DNA from: Borrelia hermsii DAH
GTDB taxonomy: Bacteria > Spirochaetota > Spirochaetia > Borreliales > Borreliaceae
Assembly: GCF_023035675.1 (NCBI RefSeq)
Contig: NZ_CP073140.1
Coordinates: forward strand, 25,552-89,551
DNA length: 64,000 nucleotides
Reading direction: 5' to 3'
The translations under genes were made by a program, and so were the position numbers. This document shows positions 37,879 through 46,317 of this stretch, piece by piece. Numbering within the stretch: position 1 is the stretch's first letter; each line of letters begins with the position of its first letter. The notes beneath the pieces are model-generated. The model made no database searches, had not been told where the DNA came from, and saw only the letters and a list, made by a program, of their open reading frames with translations.

Positions 37879-38697
37879 TTGGCAGATCCTCAGAATAAAT
37901 TTTTAAAGTCATTAATAGACTTAGGTAATGATTTTTTAAATGTGTTTACATCATTTGGAGATATAGTTTCCAAGGTATTAGGTTTTAGTACAGAGACAAA
38001 AAAGTCTGATGTTGGAGCTTATTTTAAGACAGTACAAGATACTATACAAGGCACTAAGGACAAGCTTAATAAAATTGTTACTGACATGAAGAGTGAAGGA
38101 AATCCTAATGCAGCTGAAACAGAGACCGCTGTTAACAAACTAATTAGTGAAACACTTGATAAGATAATTGATGTGGCTAAAACCGTTAGTGAGGCTATTG
38201 GAGATGCTAGCGACCCAATTGGTAATGTTGCTGTTCAGAATAACGGTGGAGTTGTTGGAGATGTTGATAAACTAGTAAAAGGCATTAAAAGTATAGTAGA
38301 TGTAGTACTTAAAGATGTAGGAAATCCTGAGGTGGGGGATGTGAATAAAGCCGAAGATGGTAGCGCAGGAAATAATGATGGTGTGGGGAAGTTGTTTGCT
38401 TCTGATAATGCTGTTGCTGCTGTCAATAATGCAAAAGATGCGGTTATGGCAGGAGGAATAGCCTTAAGATCAATGGCTAAAGGTGGTAAATTTGCTAATA
38501 GTAGTGATGCTGATGTTGCTGCTGCAGTTAAAGGTGCAGCAGTAAGTGCTGTTATTAAGGCATTAGATACATTAACTATTGCAATAAGGAAAACAATTGA
38601 CGCAGGCCTTAAAACAGTTAAAGAAGCAATGAAAATTAATGCTAATGATACTCCTATAACTCCTGAACAGAGCGCCCCTAAAGGTACTACTAACTAG
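37879..38697 (+). pseudogene. Leaderless vlp group B cassette
   Basis: A 272-codon frame from a TTG ([20 protein letters not shown]). It lacks leader and lipobox. The mature sequence is complete to APKGTTN and, over some 600 bases, nearly identical in DNA to the expressed-form group B gene at 34727. Silent donor. Confidence 0.88.
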
Positions 38698-38803
38698 TTA
38701 AGGGTAAATACTAAAAATATAAAGTCATTTAAGGCAAATTATTTGCTAACGATAGTTCTGACGTTGAGGGTAATGCATAAATTAAAAGGAGGCACGGAAA
38801 AAA

Positions 38804-39210
38804 ATGAGGAAGAGAATAAGTGCAATGATAATGACTTTATTTTTGGTATTAAGCTATAATATTGGGCAGGTAAAGGATTTTAAACCAGGACTTTCAACCT
38901 GTAGATACCGAAATCGTAAACGGCACTTATTAAAGGAATCAAAGAAATAGTTGGGTAGTTCTAAAGAAAGGGGAAGAGGAATCACAGAAGTTACTGAGAC
39001 CGCATAGAATGAGTAAAAATCAATTTGCAAGCTTTGTTTATTGTTGAGAAATCTAATGGTGCTGAAGAAGCGCAAACCGCAGCATCTAGTGCATCAATTG
39101 GGTCTGTAAGTGGTGTTGATATTTTTTTTCAAGTTATTGCTGAATCCGATAATGCTGTTAATAACGATATTTCGATTAATGCAGTAAAGAATGAAGTAAT
39201 AATGATGTAA
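38804..39210 (+). pseudogene. Decayed vlp with intact leader start
   Basis: The canonical GGAGGCACGG context and MRKRISAMIMTLFLVLSYNI are present, but Tyr replaces the lipobox Cys. After about 25 codons the frame collapses and most of the body is deleted. A piece near 39050-39180 (AASSASIGSVSGVDIFFQVI, a Vlp block) survives. It ends where a 5'-truncated phage gene begins at about 39195. Confidence 0.7.
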
Positions 39211-39929
39211 CTTACATAAATGCATTAATCAATCTAGAGACAGCGATCATTGAGTATAAAGGTGAATACCATATTAAAGACATTTTAGAGCATTTCCTAA
39301 AGCAATTTAGCAATAGGTATAAATACAAAGTATGGATGATGATGAGGCGTAAAGATGGCGTGATTAGCGATTATGAGCTCATATGGGAGGGAAGATTTAG
39401 AGATTGGTACCCAAATAAGTATAAGTTTAATTGTGTTCCTAAAGAGACTTATGGCGGGCATATACGAGTTAGGAAAAAGGCTTCCGATATTAAAGCAAAA
39501 GAGATAACAAATCAATTGAAACCTGAAGAGGCAGAAAGAATAGAAAGGGAGAGAGAAGAAAAACGCAGGCTTGCAATAAAGAGAAGGGAAGAATATTTGA
39601 GTAAGTTGTTTGAACGTGAAGCTAAAGAAAGGGAAGAGCGTTTAAGAAAGGCTAGGGAAGATGAAGCTTATCTAAAAGACCGTGCTAGGGAAAGTATGCT
39701 TGCTACTTTAGAGAAAAGTAGGGTAGTGGATATGGGAGTTGATATAGAGAATAATAGGGATAATTCAGCACTCTATGAGAGTATGCATAATCCACCACGT
39801 CCGGTTGAGATTGTGCTTAAGAATAATTTTGAAGGATTTAAGACTACCAAGGGAATTTCTATAGCTAATTTAGGGATCATGCTTCCAAATGAAGAACAGA
39901 ATCAAATTTTAGGTGAAAAGGAGATATGA
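39195..39929 (+). CDS. Phage-type coiled-coil protein, 5'-truncated
   Basis: The open frame starts within vlp debris (DVTYINALINLETAIIEYKG, then GEYHIKDILEHFLKQFSNRY) and has no start before ATG 39336. The N-terminal part (KDGVISDYELIWEGRFRDWY, PNKYKFNCVPKETYGGHIRV) is folded-looking. Residues about 70-150 after 39336 form a long Arg/Glu coiled coil (EEAERIEREREEKRRLAIKR). It is followed at once by another small gene, with AAAGGAG inside its end. The setting suggests a cp32-like virion or tail gene; I recognise no family. The truncated N-terminus makes function doubtful. Confidence 0.55.
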   Translation, partial: SNNDVTYINALINLETAIIEYKGEYHIKDILEHFLKQFSNRYKYKVWMMMRRKDGVISDYELIWEGRFRDWYPNKYKFNCVPKETYGGHIRVRKKASDIKAKEITNQLKPEEAERIEREREEKRRLAIKRREEYLSKLFEREAKEREERLRKAREDEAYLKDRARESMLATLEKSRVVDMGVDIENNRDNSALYESMHNPPRPVEIVLKNNFEGFKTTKGISIANLGIMLPNEEQNQILGEKEI

Positions 39930-39930
39930 C

Positions 39931-40329
39931 ATGAGGTTTAGTTTGAAATATCTAGCAAGAAGGCTATATATAAAGCGCCATAGGTTTTGGAATACCTATA
40001 TGAGCGATGAAGTGCAGTCTAAGAGAGCAGACGATACAATAATTAATTTTCCAATACTTAGCCCTGCAGACATTGACTATGAATATGTATATGCATACGT
40101 TAAAGATTGGGTAACAAAGAAATATACAGATGATCTTGACATTATGATTAATAAAATAGGCAATGATGATTATTATTGTGAAACAAAGCGTGGTTCTTTG
40201 ATGAATAATATTTTGGATAGGATTCATGAAGATTATAGGGAAATATTTCTTGGTAACTTAGAAAAAAGGGTTGTTGATAAGAATCCTGAGGTTTTGTTGT
40301 TAAGGGGTTTGGGGATGTTGGCTCCTTAG
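39931..40329 (+). CDS. Phage-associated protein of unknown function
   Basis: A 132-residue protein from ATG 39931 (MRFSLKYLARRLYIKRHRFW), placed by AAAGGAG at 39917-39923; a longer frame from 39913 is less likely. Further sequence: ADIDYEYVYAYVKDWVTKKY, GNDDYYCETKRGSLMNNILD and FLGNLEKRVVDKNPEVLLLR. It has a basic N-terminus and no membrane span. It is one base after the stop of the coiled-coil gene, so they form a pair. It resembles head-tail completion proteins in size only. A bidirectional hairpin at 40435-40481 closes the unit. Confidence 0.6.
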   Translation: MRFSLKYLARRLYIKRHRFWNTYMSDEVQSKRADDTIINFPILSPADIDYEYVYAYVKDWVTKKYTDDLDIMINKIGNDDYYCETKRGSLMNNILDRIHEDYREIFLGNLEKRVVDKNPEVLLLRGLGMLAP

Positions 40330-40434
40330 AGACAGAAGAAAAAGCTTCTGAAGGTAAATTATAAGCTAAGCAAGTTAAGACTGCTAAAAAGGTTAAGCTG
40401 ACAAGTAATTGGGTTATATGCCATTCTGACTTGT

Positions 40435-40481
40435 GTGAATTACTGATTTTGTAGTCAAATACCATAGAATTAGTAATTCAC
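40435..40481. terminator. Terminator between converging phage genes and bdr
   Basis: A perfect 10-base stem, GTGAATTACT with AGTAATTCAC, separated by 27 bases; it lies between converging genes ending at 40329 and 40489 and may serve both. Confidence 0.5.
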
Positions 40482-40488
40482 ATTTACT

Positions 40489-41205
40489 TTACTTGCCCAA
40501 GACTGAATAAATAATTGAAATTAATGTTAAAAAAATTCCTATATTAAGTGTAATAATAGTACCAAGCATCCAATTATGTAATCTTAATGTACTCTTAAGT
40601 TCCATTTTGTTAGCATCAATCTTGTTATCAAGTTTATTAAATTTAGTATCAATCTTGGTGTTAAGATTATTCTCAACAGTATCAATCTTGTTATCAAGGT
40701 CTTTAATGTCAGATTTTAACTCATTTCTAACGTTATCAATTTTGTTATCAAGGTCTTTAATATCAGATTTTAATTCATTTCTAACGTTATCAATTTTGTT
40801 ATCAAGGTCTTTAATATCAGATTTTAATTCATTTCTAACGTTATCAATTTTGTTATCAAGGTCTTTAATATCAGATTTTAATTCATTTCTAACGTTATCA
40901 ATCTTGTTATCAAGGTCTTTAATATCAGATTTTAATTCATTTCTAACGTTATCAATCTTGATGTTAAGATTATTCTCAACAGTATCAATCTTGTTATCAA
41001 GGTCTTTAATGTCAGATTTTAAGCTTGCTCCAACCTTTTCAAGCTTAAGGTTAAAAGTAGTCTCTAAATACTCAATATCTTTATAAGTAAGCTCATTACG
41101 ATAATATCTGTAAGACAAATCAGTAGCAATATCTCTATCAATACCAGCTTTAACAAGTTCAGCGATAACCATTTGTTGAGTAACTATCGGTTGAGGAAGT
41201 CCCAT
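40489..41205 (-). CDS. bdr: Bdr repeat-motif protein with tandem 18-residue repeats
   Basis: A 238-residue Bdr family protein: start MGLPQPIVTQQMVIAELVKA with AAGGAG upstream, conserved RDIATDLSYRYYRNELTYKD, then five tandem copies of RNELKSDIKDLDNKIDNV (54 bp each, about 40690-40960), more KID motifs, and a C-terminal span (NWMLGTIITLNIGIFLTLIS). The repeats form a long coiled coil. Repeat number is likely to vary by slippage. Antisense reading of the repeats gives a long Ile/Leu/Ser frame that is only a shadow. Located next to prophage genes. Function of Bdr proteins is not settled. Confidence 0.92.
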   Translation of the reverse strand: MGLPQPIVTQQMVIAELVKAGIDRDIATDLSYRYYRNELTYKDIEYLETTFNLKLEKVGASLKSDIKDLDNKIDTVENNLNIKIDNVRNELKSDIKDLDNKIDNVRNELKSDIKDLDNKIDNVRNELKSDIKDLDNKIDNVRNELKSDIKDLDNKIDNVRNELKSDIKDLDNKIDTVENNLNTKIDTKFNKLDNKIDANKMELKSTLRLHNWMLGTIITLNIGIFLTLISIIYSVLGK

Positions 41206-41235
41206 AAAATCTCCTTATAAGTATTATACATTGTT

Positions 41236-41994
41236 TTATTGCAAAAGGATATGAGAGAATAGTTGTTTTTGAGTTCTATTAGTTAATTTATAATTAATAC
41301 CAAGTTGTTTGAGGTGTAGATTAATATAAGATTTGAGCGTATGTAAGTTTTTATTTGATTTATTATCAAGGAAAAAGGATTCAATTAGGGTAGCAATATT
41401 AGAGTACAATTTATTATTGCTATTTTTATAGAAAATCAAATTAGAGGTATGTATGCGTAATGATTGAAAAGAATTAATAAACTTTAAGTTTTTATAGCTA
41501 TTTAGAGGAGTAGCTTTGCTTACAAGTTTGATATGCTTATGTTTTAGATTTTGTGAAGAGGAGTGGTTATAAAAGCAAAAAGCATTTTTTCTATGGGAGG
41601 AATTAAGAATAGTATAGTAAATAGATTCTAGACGTTTAGTGATGACGTTTGATAAGAATAGTTTTTTAAGAATACGATTAATTTTCCAAGCAAGGATAGT
41701 AGAATTAAGCTTTTTTAAAGAATAAACGGCGTTTGTAATTAGTTTTGAATTAAGCAAAGTATGCTTTTTAATTTGTAGACCAGAAGAAGATAAAGTATAA
41801 GAAATAACATTATCTGTAAAGTTAGTGATAGTAAAATTTTTGTTATTTAGAGTGAACAGAGGGATACCGGAAGAGAGTATAATACCAATTGATTTAAGCT
41901 CTGTACTATTTGATAATAAGAAACATTCTTTAAGATTTATTTCAAATGAGTCAGTAGTAAATATTTTAGTAAAAATATTTTTTATACTAACCAT
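41236..41994 (-). CDS. Unrecognised 252-residue protein upstream of bdr
   Basis: The frame starts MVSIKNIFTKIFTTDSFEIN and has no clear ribosome site. It is rich in Ser, Leu, Asn and Lys (TNAVYSLKKLNSTILAWKIN; KRLESIYYTILNSSHRKNAF; QSLRIHTSNLIFYKNSNNKL) and basic in its second half. There is no signal peptide and no obvious span. It ends 30 bases before bdr on the same strand, so the two may be co-transcribed. A 759-base frame is longer than chance would usually give in this AT-rich DNA, but the composition is unusual; a decayed gene kept open by chance is possible. I recognise no family. Confidence 0.5.
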   Translation of the reverse strand: MVSIKNIFTKIFTTDSFEINLKECFLLSNSTELKSIGIILSSGIPLFTLNNKNFTITNFTDNVISYTLSSSGLQIKKHTLLNSKLITNAVYSLKKLNSTILAWKINRILKKLFLSNVITKRLESIYYTILNSSHRKNAFCFYNHSSSQNLKHKHIKLVSKATPLNSYKNLKFINSFQSLRIHTSNLIFYKNSNNKLYSNIATLIESFFLDNKSNKNLHTLKSYINLHLKQLGINYKLTNRTQKQLFSHILLQ

Positions 41995-42383
41995 TGTAGC
42001 TAATAGGAATCAAAAATAATATTAAAAAACTTGAAACAACTTCTCTCATATTTTAAAAATCAATTTTCATTATTTCGTCGCACACAAATCCTACATATAT
42101 CAAAACAACTGATATAACACACTAATAAAACAGCAATAAATAAAGGGAAAAAACACACTGCCAATATAAACAAAATACCTATAACAATTGATATAAATCC
42201 TATCCTTCCTCCCTGTTATGCCATGTTGAATTTGCAATATATAGGTAATTAACAAGGGAACCATACCAAAAAAATGGCTCCAAACGTTATAGAAATAATA
42301 TATAAACCCAAAAAGAAAAGAAATTTAAACATTCAAAGCCCAAATTTCTTATTCTTTTTATTATTATTTTTTCAACAACTATC
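41995..42383. other. Gap without a recognised gene
   Basis: AT-rich DNA between the 252-residue ORF and the lipoprotein gene. I see no gene, and no strong hairpin after the lipoprotein stop. Confidence 0.4.
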
Positions 42384-43523
42384 TTAAGTTAATACCTGTT
42401 GCACCAATTCTTTTATTTTTTCCTTCTTATCTCTTACCAGATTTTCAAATTCTATGATGGTTTCTTCTTTGAAAAAACTATTCAATCGCCCTTTTATTTC
42501 TATTAAATCGGATATACCTTCCAAATTCTTTATTTCATTGATAGCTTGTTTTAAAAGCTCTTCCCTTCTTTCAAATACCTGTTTTAGCAAATTATCAATT
42601 TTAACAATAACATCTGCATCAAATTTTGGATTCTTGAAAAGTGAATTATTTACTATCTGGGAACTAAGATAATTTGTTAATCTTATTATACGATCCGACA
42701 AATCAAATAAAAGTGCAAACATATTATCAATAGGATCATATATATCCTTAGATTGCACACTTTTGCCATCAAAATTGCCTAATTTGGCATGCCTCAATAA
42801 TGGCAATAAATAGCGCTCGAAAATCGATGTTTCTTTAAGATCTTTTGTTACGCTCATATAAACATAATTTCGACCTCCAGCAAAATTACTATGATCAACT
42901 CCCCTTACAGATAAACTCCTCATTTTTTTTGCTGTAAAAAAGAACTCTCCAGTATCCCTTTCAAGACCAGTGATTAACAATAATTTCCTAAGTTTTTGAA
43001 GATAGCCATCAAGTCTACCTGCCAAACTCTTATAAGAAGCTAGTTTTTTCTGTTTTTCTAGTCTTTGCTGTTCTTCCAGTTTTTTCTGTTTTTCTAGTCT
43101 TTGCTGTTCTTCTAGTCTTTTCTGTTCTTCCAGTTTTTTCTGTTTTTCTAGTCTTTGCTGTTCTTCTAGTCTTTGCTGTTCTTCCAGTTTTTTCTGTTTT
43201 TCTAGTCTTTGCTGTTCTTCTAGTCTTTTCTGTTCTTCCAGTTTTTTCTGTTCTTCTAGTCTTTGCTGTTTTCCTAGTTTTTTCTGTTCTTCTAGTTTTT
43301 TCTGTTCTTCCAGTTTTTTCTGTTCTTCTAGTTTTTTCTGTTCTTCTAGTTTTTTCTGTTCTTCTAGTTTTTTCTGTTTTCCTAGTTTTTTATCCGCCAC
43401 TCCAAAAACATTTGAAATTTCACTCTCATGACTTGCAATCTTATCTAACTCTCTTTGAGTACTTTGGGAACAGCCTAGCATAAATACAAATAATGCATGA
43501 ATTCCCACATAAAATATTTTCAT
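42384..43523 (-). CDS. Lipoprotein with long hexapeptide repeat region
   Basis: A 379-residue predicted lipoprotein. The leader is MKIFYVGIHALFVFMLGCSQ with lipobox Cys18, and AAGGAGA lies upstream. Residues about 48-162 are some 19 tandem hexapeptides of the type KKLEEQ, QRLEEQ, KRLEEQ or QRLEKQ, forming a continuous charged helix or coiled coil. The C-terminal ~215 residues are a separate domain (RLDGYLQKLRKLLLITGLER; SIFERYLLPLLRHAKLGNFD; DNMFALLFDLSDRIIRLTNY; KEKIKELVQQVLT). The repeat arm would hold that domain off the cell surface. No family is recognised for the C-terminal domain. The 18-base repeats are open to length change. Unique in this window. Confidence 0.82.
   Translation of the reverse strand: MKIFYVGIHALFVFMLGCSQSTQRELDKIASHESEISNVFGVADKKLGKQKKLEEQKKLEEQKKLEEQKKLEEQKKLEEQKKLGKQQRLEEQKKLEEQKRLEEQQRLEKQKKLEEQQRLEEQQRLEKQKKLEEQKRLEEQQRLEKQKKLEEQQRLEKQKKLASYKSLAGRLDGYLQKLRKLLLITGLERDTGEFFFTAKKMRSLSVRGVDHSNFAGGRNYVYMSVTKDLKETSIFERYLLPLLRHAKLGNFDGKSVQSKDIYDPIDNMFALLFDLSDRIIRLTNYLSSQIVNNSLFKNPKFDADVIVKIDNLLKQVFERREELLKQAINEIKNLEGISDLIEIKGRLNSFFKEETIIEFENLVRDKKEKIKELVQQVLT
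43031..43392 (-). repeat. 18-bp tandem repeats inside the lipoprotein gene
   Basis: About 19 units of 18 bases (consensus TTCTTCTAGTTTTTTCTG on the plus strand) encode KKLEEQ-type hexapeptides. A homogeneous run of five identical KKLEEQ units lies near 43280-43370; the rest alternate four unit variants. Confidence 0.9.
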
Positions 43524-43841
43524 ACCTAAATATCTCCTTTTTTAAAATCATAATAAAACGTACTAAAAATCTTGGGTATTTGTTGTGGACTCAAGACAAC
43601 CGTATGTTTTGCAACCGATAAACATAAATATTATTACAGTGGATTACAGAAAAGATAATAATGATATTACTAAAATGTTATTTATCATAAATATTCCCCT
43701 TTCTTGCTATCAAATAATAGTTATTCTTAAATAGAAGTTAACACTATTTCATTTAAAATATCAAGCTCATTTAATAAAAATAATTAAATTATTAATAAAC
43801 CAATCAACATTGTATATGATAATATACTAAAAAAATCATTA
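43524..43841. other. Upstream region of the hexapeptide-repeat lipoprotein
   Basis: 318 bases with no gene. It is AT-rich and contains the ribosome site AAGGAGA near 43533. It should hold the lipoprotein promoter, which I cannot fix. At 43842 arm B' begins. Confidence 0.4.
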
Positions 43842-43844
43842 CTA

Positions 43845-44270
43845 CTTTGCAAGATACATTTGTAAATGTGCTATTATAGAAAAGTCCTTTTGTTTCTTGA
43901 AAATATTCGATTTTTTGTACAATACGTTTTTCATTGACATTTGCAATATGCATACCAATACTCTTATTTAATTTACTCGTATCTTTTAATAAAATAGGTT
44001 TAGTTACAATAAATTCCCGTCAACAAACAATTTTAAACATAATTTTGTTGTTTCTGGTGGTGTTACTACAAAACAATGTTTGATGAATCCAAATGGATTA
44101 ATAGTAGTGAGTCTTATTATTTAAGTTTCTACTTGCAAAAAGAACAAGAATCTTGAAGGATTTAATAAAAAAATATTTGGATTTATATCTAAACGTAAAA
44201 AAACAAAATACTTTAGTATACTAGCTAACTTTTCAACACTTTTAATCTTTCCAACAGTATTTTCATCCAT
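43845..44270 (-). pseudogene. Type IIG RM remnant in arm B'
   Basis: It starts at 44270 (ATGGATGAAAATACTGTTGG). It has the same deletion, the same internally inverted segment and the same C-terminal piece (IGMHIANVNEKRIVQKIEYF) as the copy at 12837-13414, but is cut at 43845 before the last ~50 codons. No catalytic motif remains. Confidence 0.78.
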
Positions 44271-44323
44271 TTATATAAATATGGATACTATTTTATGTTT
44301 TTCAAGATTGTTTTGGATTTTTA

Positions 44324-45163
44324 CTAAATTCTAGACCAGTAATTTGACATATCATCAACATTAAGTACCAATCTTTTCCTATCTCTTATAACCAAACCTC
44401 TATTCATTAAGTCCGATAAATAATTCCTTATTCTATAATAAGATAAATTCGTATCTTTCTTAATTTCCCTCAAAGACTTTATAGTACGCTTATCATCTTC
44501 TAAATTAGATGCAATAAACTCAAGTGATTCATCAACTCTTTTAGGCGGTTTTTTATTCTTTTCCAAACTAGGGATTCGACTACCTTGTATCTTTTTAGCC
44601 TTACTTCTTGTAGGCAATGGGATAGAGTGTAATAACTTTTGTTCATAAAACTTGTGATAAGCATTATGTATTATACAGAATGCCATTGCTAAAAATATAT
44701 CTGGACAGACAGACAACAATAATAATGAATAAACAAAAATTATATTAAGATAATCATCTCTAGCAATAACAACTGATGTTCCATTTAAAACATTAGCCGC
44801 TTTAATGCGCTTATTATTTACAGCTGTTGTTTCAATCAAATTACCAAGCTTGAAATGCAAATCTTTCAAAGATTGTAAATATTTATCCCTTTGATTAAAT
44901 AAAGCCTTATTTTCTCTGCTCGCATTTTCAATTTCTCTCATGTAATCTTGCTTCATAGTTTTACATGTAAAGTCCAAATTCAAGTGCTTATTCTTGGCAA
45001 ATTCTATACGATCATTATTATTCTTAATCTTAACATCAATACTAACTATTTCACCCTCAATTATCCGCTCTTTATCAGAAAGTAGCCTGCGCATACCTTC
45101 CTCTTTTTCACTTTGACTTTTTTTAACGCTCAAAACAGCATCCCTAATAGCACCTTCAAACAT
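44324..45163 (-). CDS. Unrecognised 279-residue membrane protein, winged-helix-like C-terminus (arm B' copy)
   Basis: Same protein as at 11944-12783 apart from one residue (ENKALFNQ here, ENKVLFNQ there). The order is a coiled-coil N-terminus, a central hydrophobic hairpin, a basic linker and a C-terminal winged-helix-like domain. Start ATG at 45163 overlaps the end of the 141-residue gene by eight bases. Here it is the last intact gene of a minus-strand run that begins in phage tail genes, so it may belong to a prophage late or lysogenic-conversion region. Function unknown. Confidence 0.75.
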   Translation of the reverse strand: MFEGAIRDAVLSVKKSQSEKEEGMRRLLSDKERIIEGEIVSIDVKIKNNNDRIEFAKNKHLNLDFTCKTMKQDYMREIENASRENKALFNQRDKYLQSLKDLHFKLGNLIETTAVNNKRIKAANVLNGTSVVIARDDYLNIIFVYSLLLLSVCPDIFLAMAFCIIHNAYHKFYEQKLLHSIPLPTRSKAKKIQGSRIPSLEKNKKPPKRVDESLEFIASNLEDDKRTIKSLREIKKDTNLSYYRIRNYLSDLMNRGLVIRDRKRLVLNVDDMSNYWSRI

Positions 45164-45581
45164 CAAGCATCAAGCTAAAGAAACTCTCAAAACTCATCCA
45201 TGAACTTACAGACTGTGTTACAAGCCCTATCACTAGTAATACAAATATTGCTACTCTCTCTAAGCGCGCAAACACTGAAGCCTTAACAATATCCTCCACT
45301 ACACGCTTCCTTAGTAAGGACAGAAAATACAATAATATTGAAGATGGTACCATTATAATGACTATTGTAAATGACAGCGTGTGATATAATTTAGCATTAC
45401 TGCCAACATTATAACTTGCAAATCCTCTATGAGAATGCACCACATTGGAGAAAAATAAAAAGAGAGCAAACATTATCAACCAAATGTTACGAATAAAAAA
45501 TTCAACATTAAGTCCCAGGGAATCTAGAATACTAAATTTCACACCACAATTTTTTGTTATATTACATTTTTTACTTATCAT
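45156..45581 (-). CDS. Unrecognised 141-residue membrane protein (arm B' copy)
   Basis: Same as 11526-11951 apart from Asn for Thr in FASYNVGS. It has three membrane spans and a good ribosome site (GAGAGGGG). It lies about 110 bases after the coiled-coil/TM gene and overlaps the 279-residue gene. In this setting, after a tail tape-measure gene and a coiled-coil/TM protein, a lysis role is conceivable but unproven. Confidence 0.75.
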   Translation of the reverse strand: MISKKCNITKNCGVKFSILDSLGLNVEFFIRNIWLIMFALFLFFSNVVHSHRGFASYNVGSNAKLYHTLSFTIVIIMVPSSILLYFLSLLRKRVVEDIVKASVFARLERVAIFVLLVIGLVTQSVSSWMSFESFFSLMLDV

Positions 45582-45692
45582 CAAAGACCCCTCTCTTAAT
45601 TATATTTCTATACAACTAACAATTTTACATACCCTTGACTACTTGTGATGAAACACTCAAACTGTATGTTGAAATACAAATTGCTGTCTCTA

Positions 45693-46202
45693 CTAAGAAA
45701 TTCCTAAATATTTTCCTAAAGCCACAAATAATTGTGCTACAAAATATGACGCAGCAAGCGCAGCAACAACTGTCAAAGATGAAATTAACTGCCCCTTAAA
45801 TCCTAACCTGCTCTCAATCAAAGTCAATCGAGAATTGATTTGTCCTAAATCAGTTTTAACAGCCTCTATCTTTTCATCAAGCTTATCTACCCTAGCATCA
45901 AGTTTATCTATCTTCGCATTCAAATCATTTTTAACAGTATCTATCTTCTCATTAAGTCTAGACTCTACTCCTTCTATCTTCTCATTTAAATCACTCCTGA
46001 ATATATTTATCTTGTCATCTAAATAGTGAAAATTATCCAACATTCTATCTTGAAAAATATCAAACTTTTCTTCAAGAACATAATAACTAATAATCTGACC
46101 ATCAAATGTCACACTATGATAATCTTTCTTAACTCTCTCAGGCCTAACTGCACTCTTAGCTATCTCTTCATCATTTACTTGTTTTTTTTCTGCAACACCC
46201 AT
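45693..46202 (-). CDS. Coiled-coil membrane-anchored protein (Bdr-like architecture)
   Basis: A 169-residue protein starting MGVAEKKQVNDEEIAKSAVR. Residues about 50-125 are heptad-rich (NEKIEGVESRLNEKIDTVKN; KIDKLDARVDKLDEKIEAVK), and the C-terminus is a hydrophobic span (LTVVAALAASYFVAQLFVAL). The plan resembles Bdr proteins, but the N-terminus lacks their MGLAQPVIT signature, so I do not call it bdr. Weak ribosome site GAGG. It sits between the tape-measure gene and the membrane pair. Its 3' third is inside arm B', and the left copy (11255-11413) is a truncated remnant. Confidence 0.7.
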   Translation of the reverse strand: MGVAEKKQVNDEEIAKSAVRPERVKKDYHSVTFDGQIISYYVLEEKFDIFQDRMLDNFHYLDDKINIFRSDLNEKIEGVESRLNEKIDTVKNDLNAKIDKLDARVDKLDEKIEAVKTDLGQINSRLTLIESRLGFKGQLISSLTVVAALAASYFVAQLFVALGKYLGIS

Positions 46203-46317
46203 ATTTAACCTCGATTAATTCTTTACATTCTAACTAATTATAACATATCAAGCTTCAATTACTAATTGACTCTTTTCAAAAGAGTCAATTGATTTTCTCG
46301 ATTGTTTAAATATTTTT

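Larger units (their letters stand above)
43842..45853 (-). repeat. Inverted-repeat arm B' (partner 11255-13268)
   Basis: Reverse-orientation copy of arm B. Here it is continuous at 45853 with the rest of the 169-residue gene, so this side is the parental arrangement and the left side is the truncated one. At 43842 the match ends inside the RM remnant. Confidence 0.9.

Noticed and set aside
40607-41086. Long plus-strand ORF rich in Ile, Leu and Ser over bdr
   Set aside because: It is the antisense of the Bdr repeats; its periodicity follows the 54-bp units and it has no ribosome site.
43031-43392. Tandem 18-bp repeats considered as a CRISPR array
   Set aside because: Units are contiguous with no spacers and encode in-frame hexapeptides.
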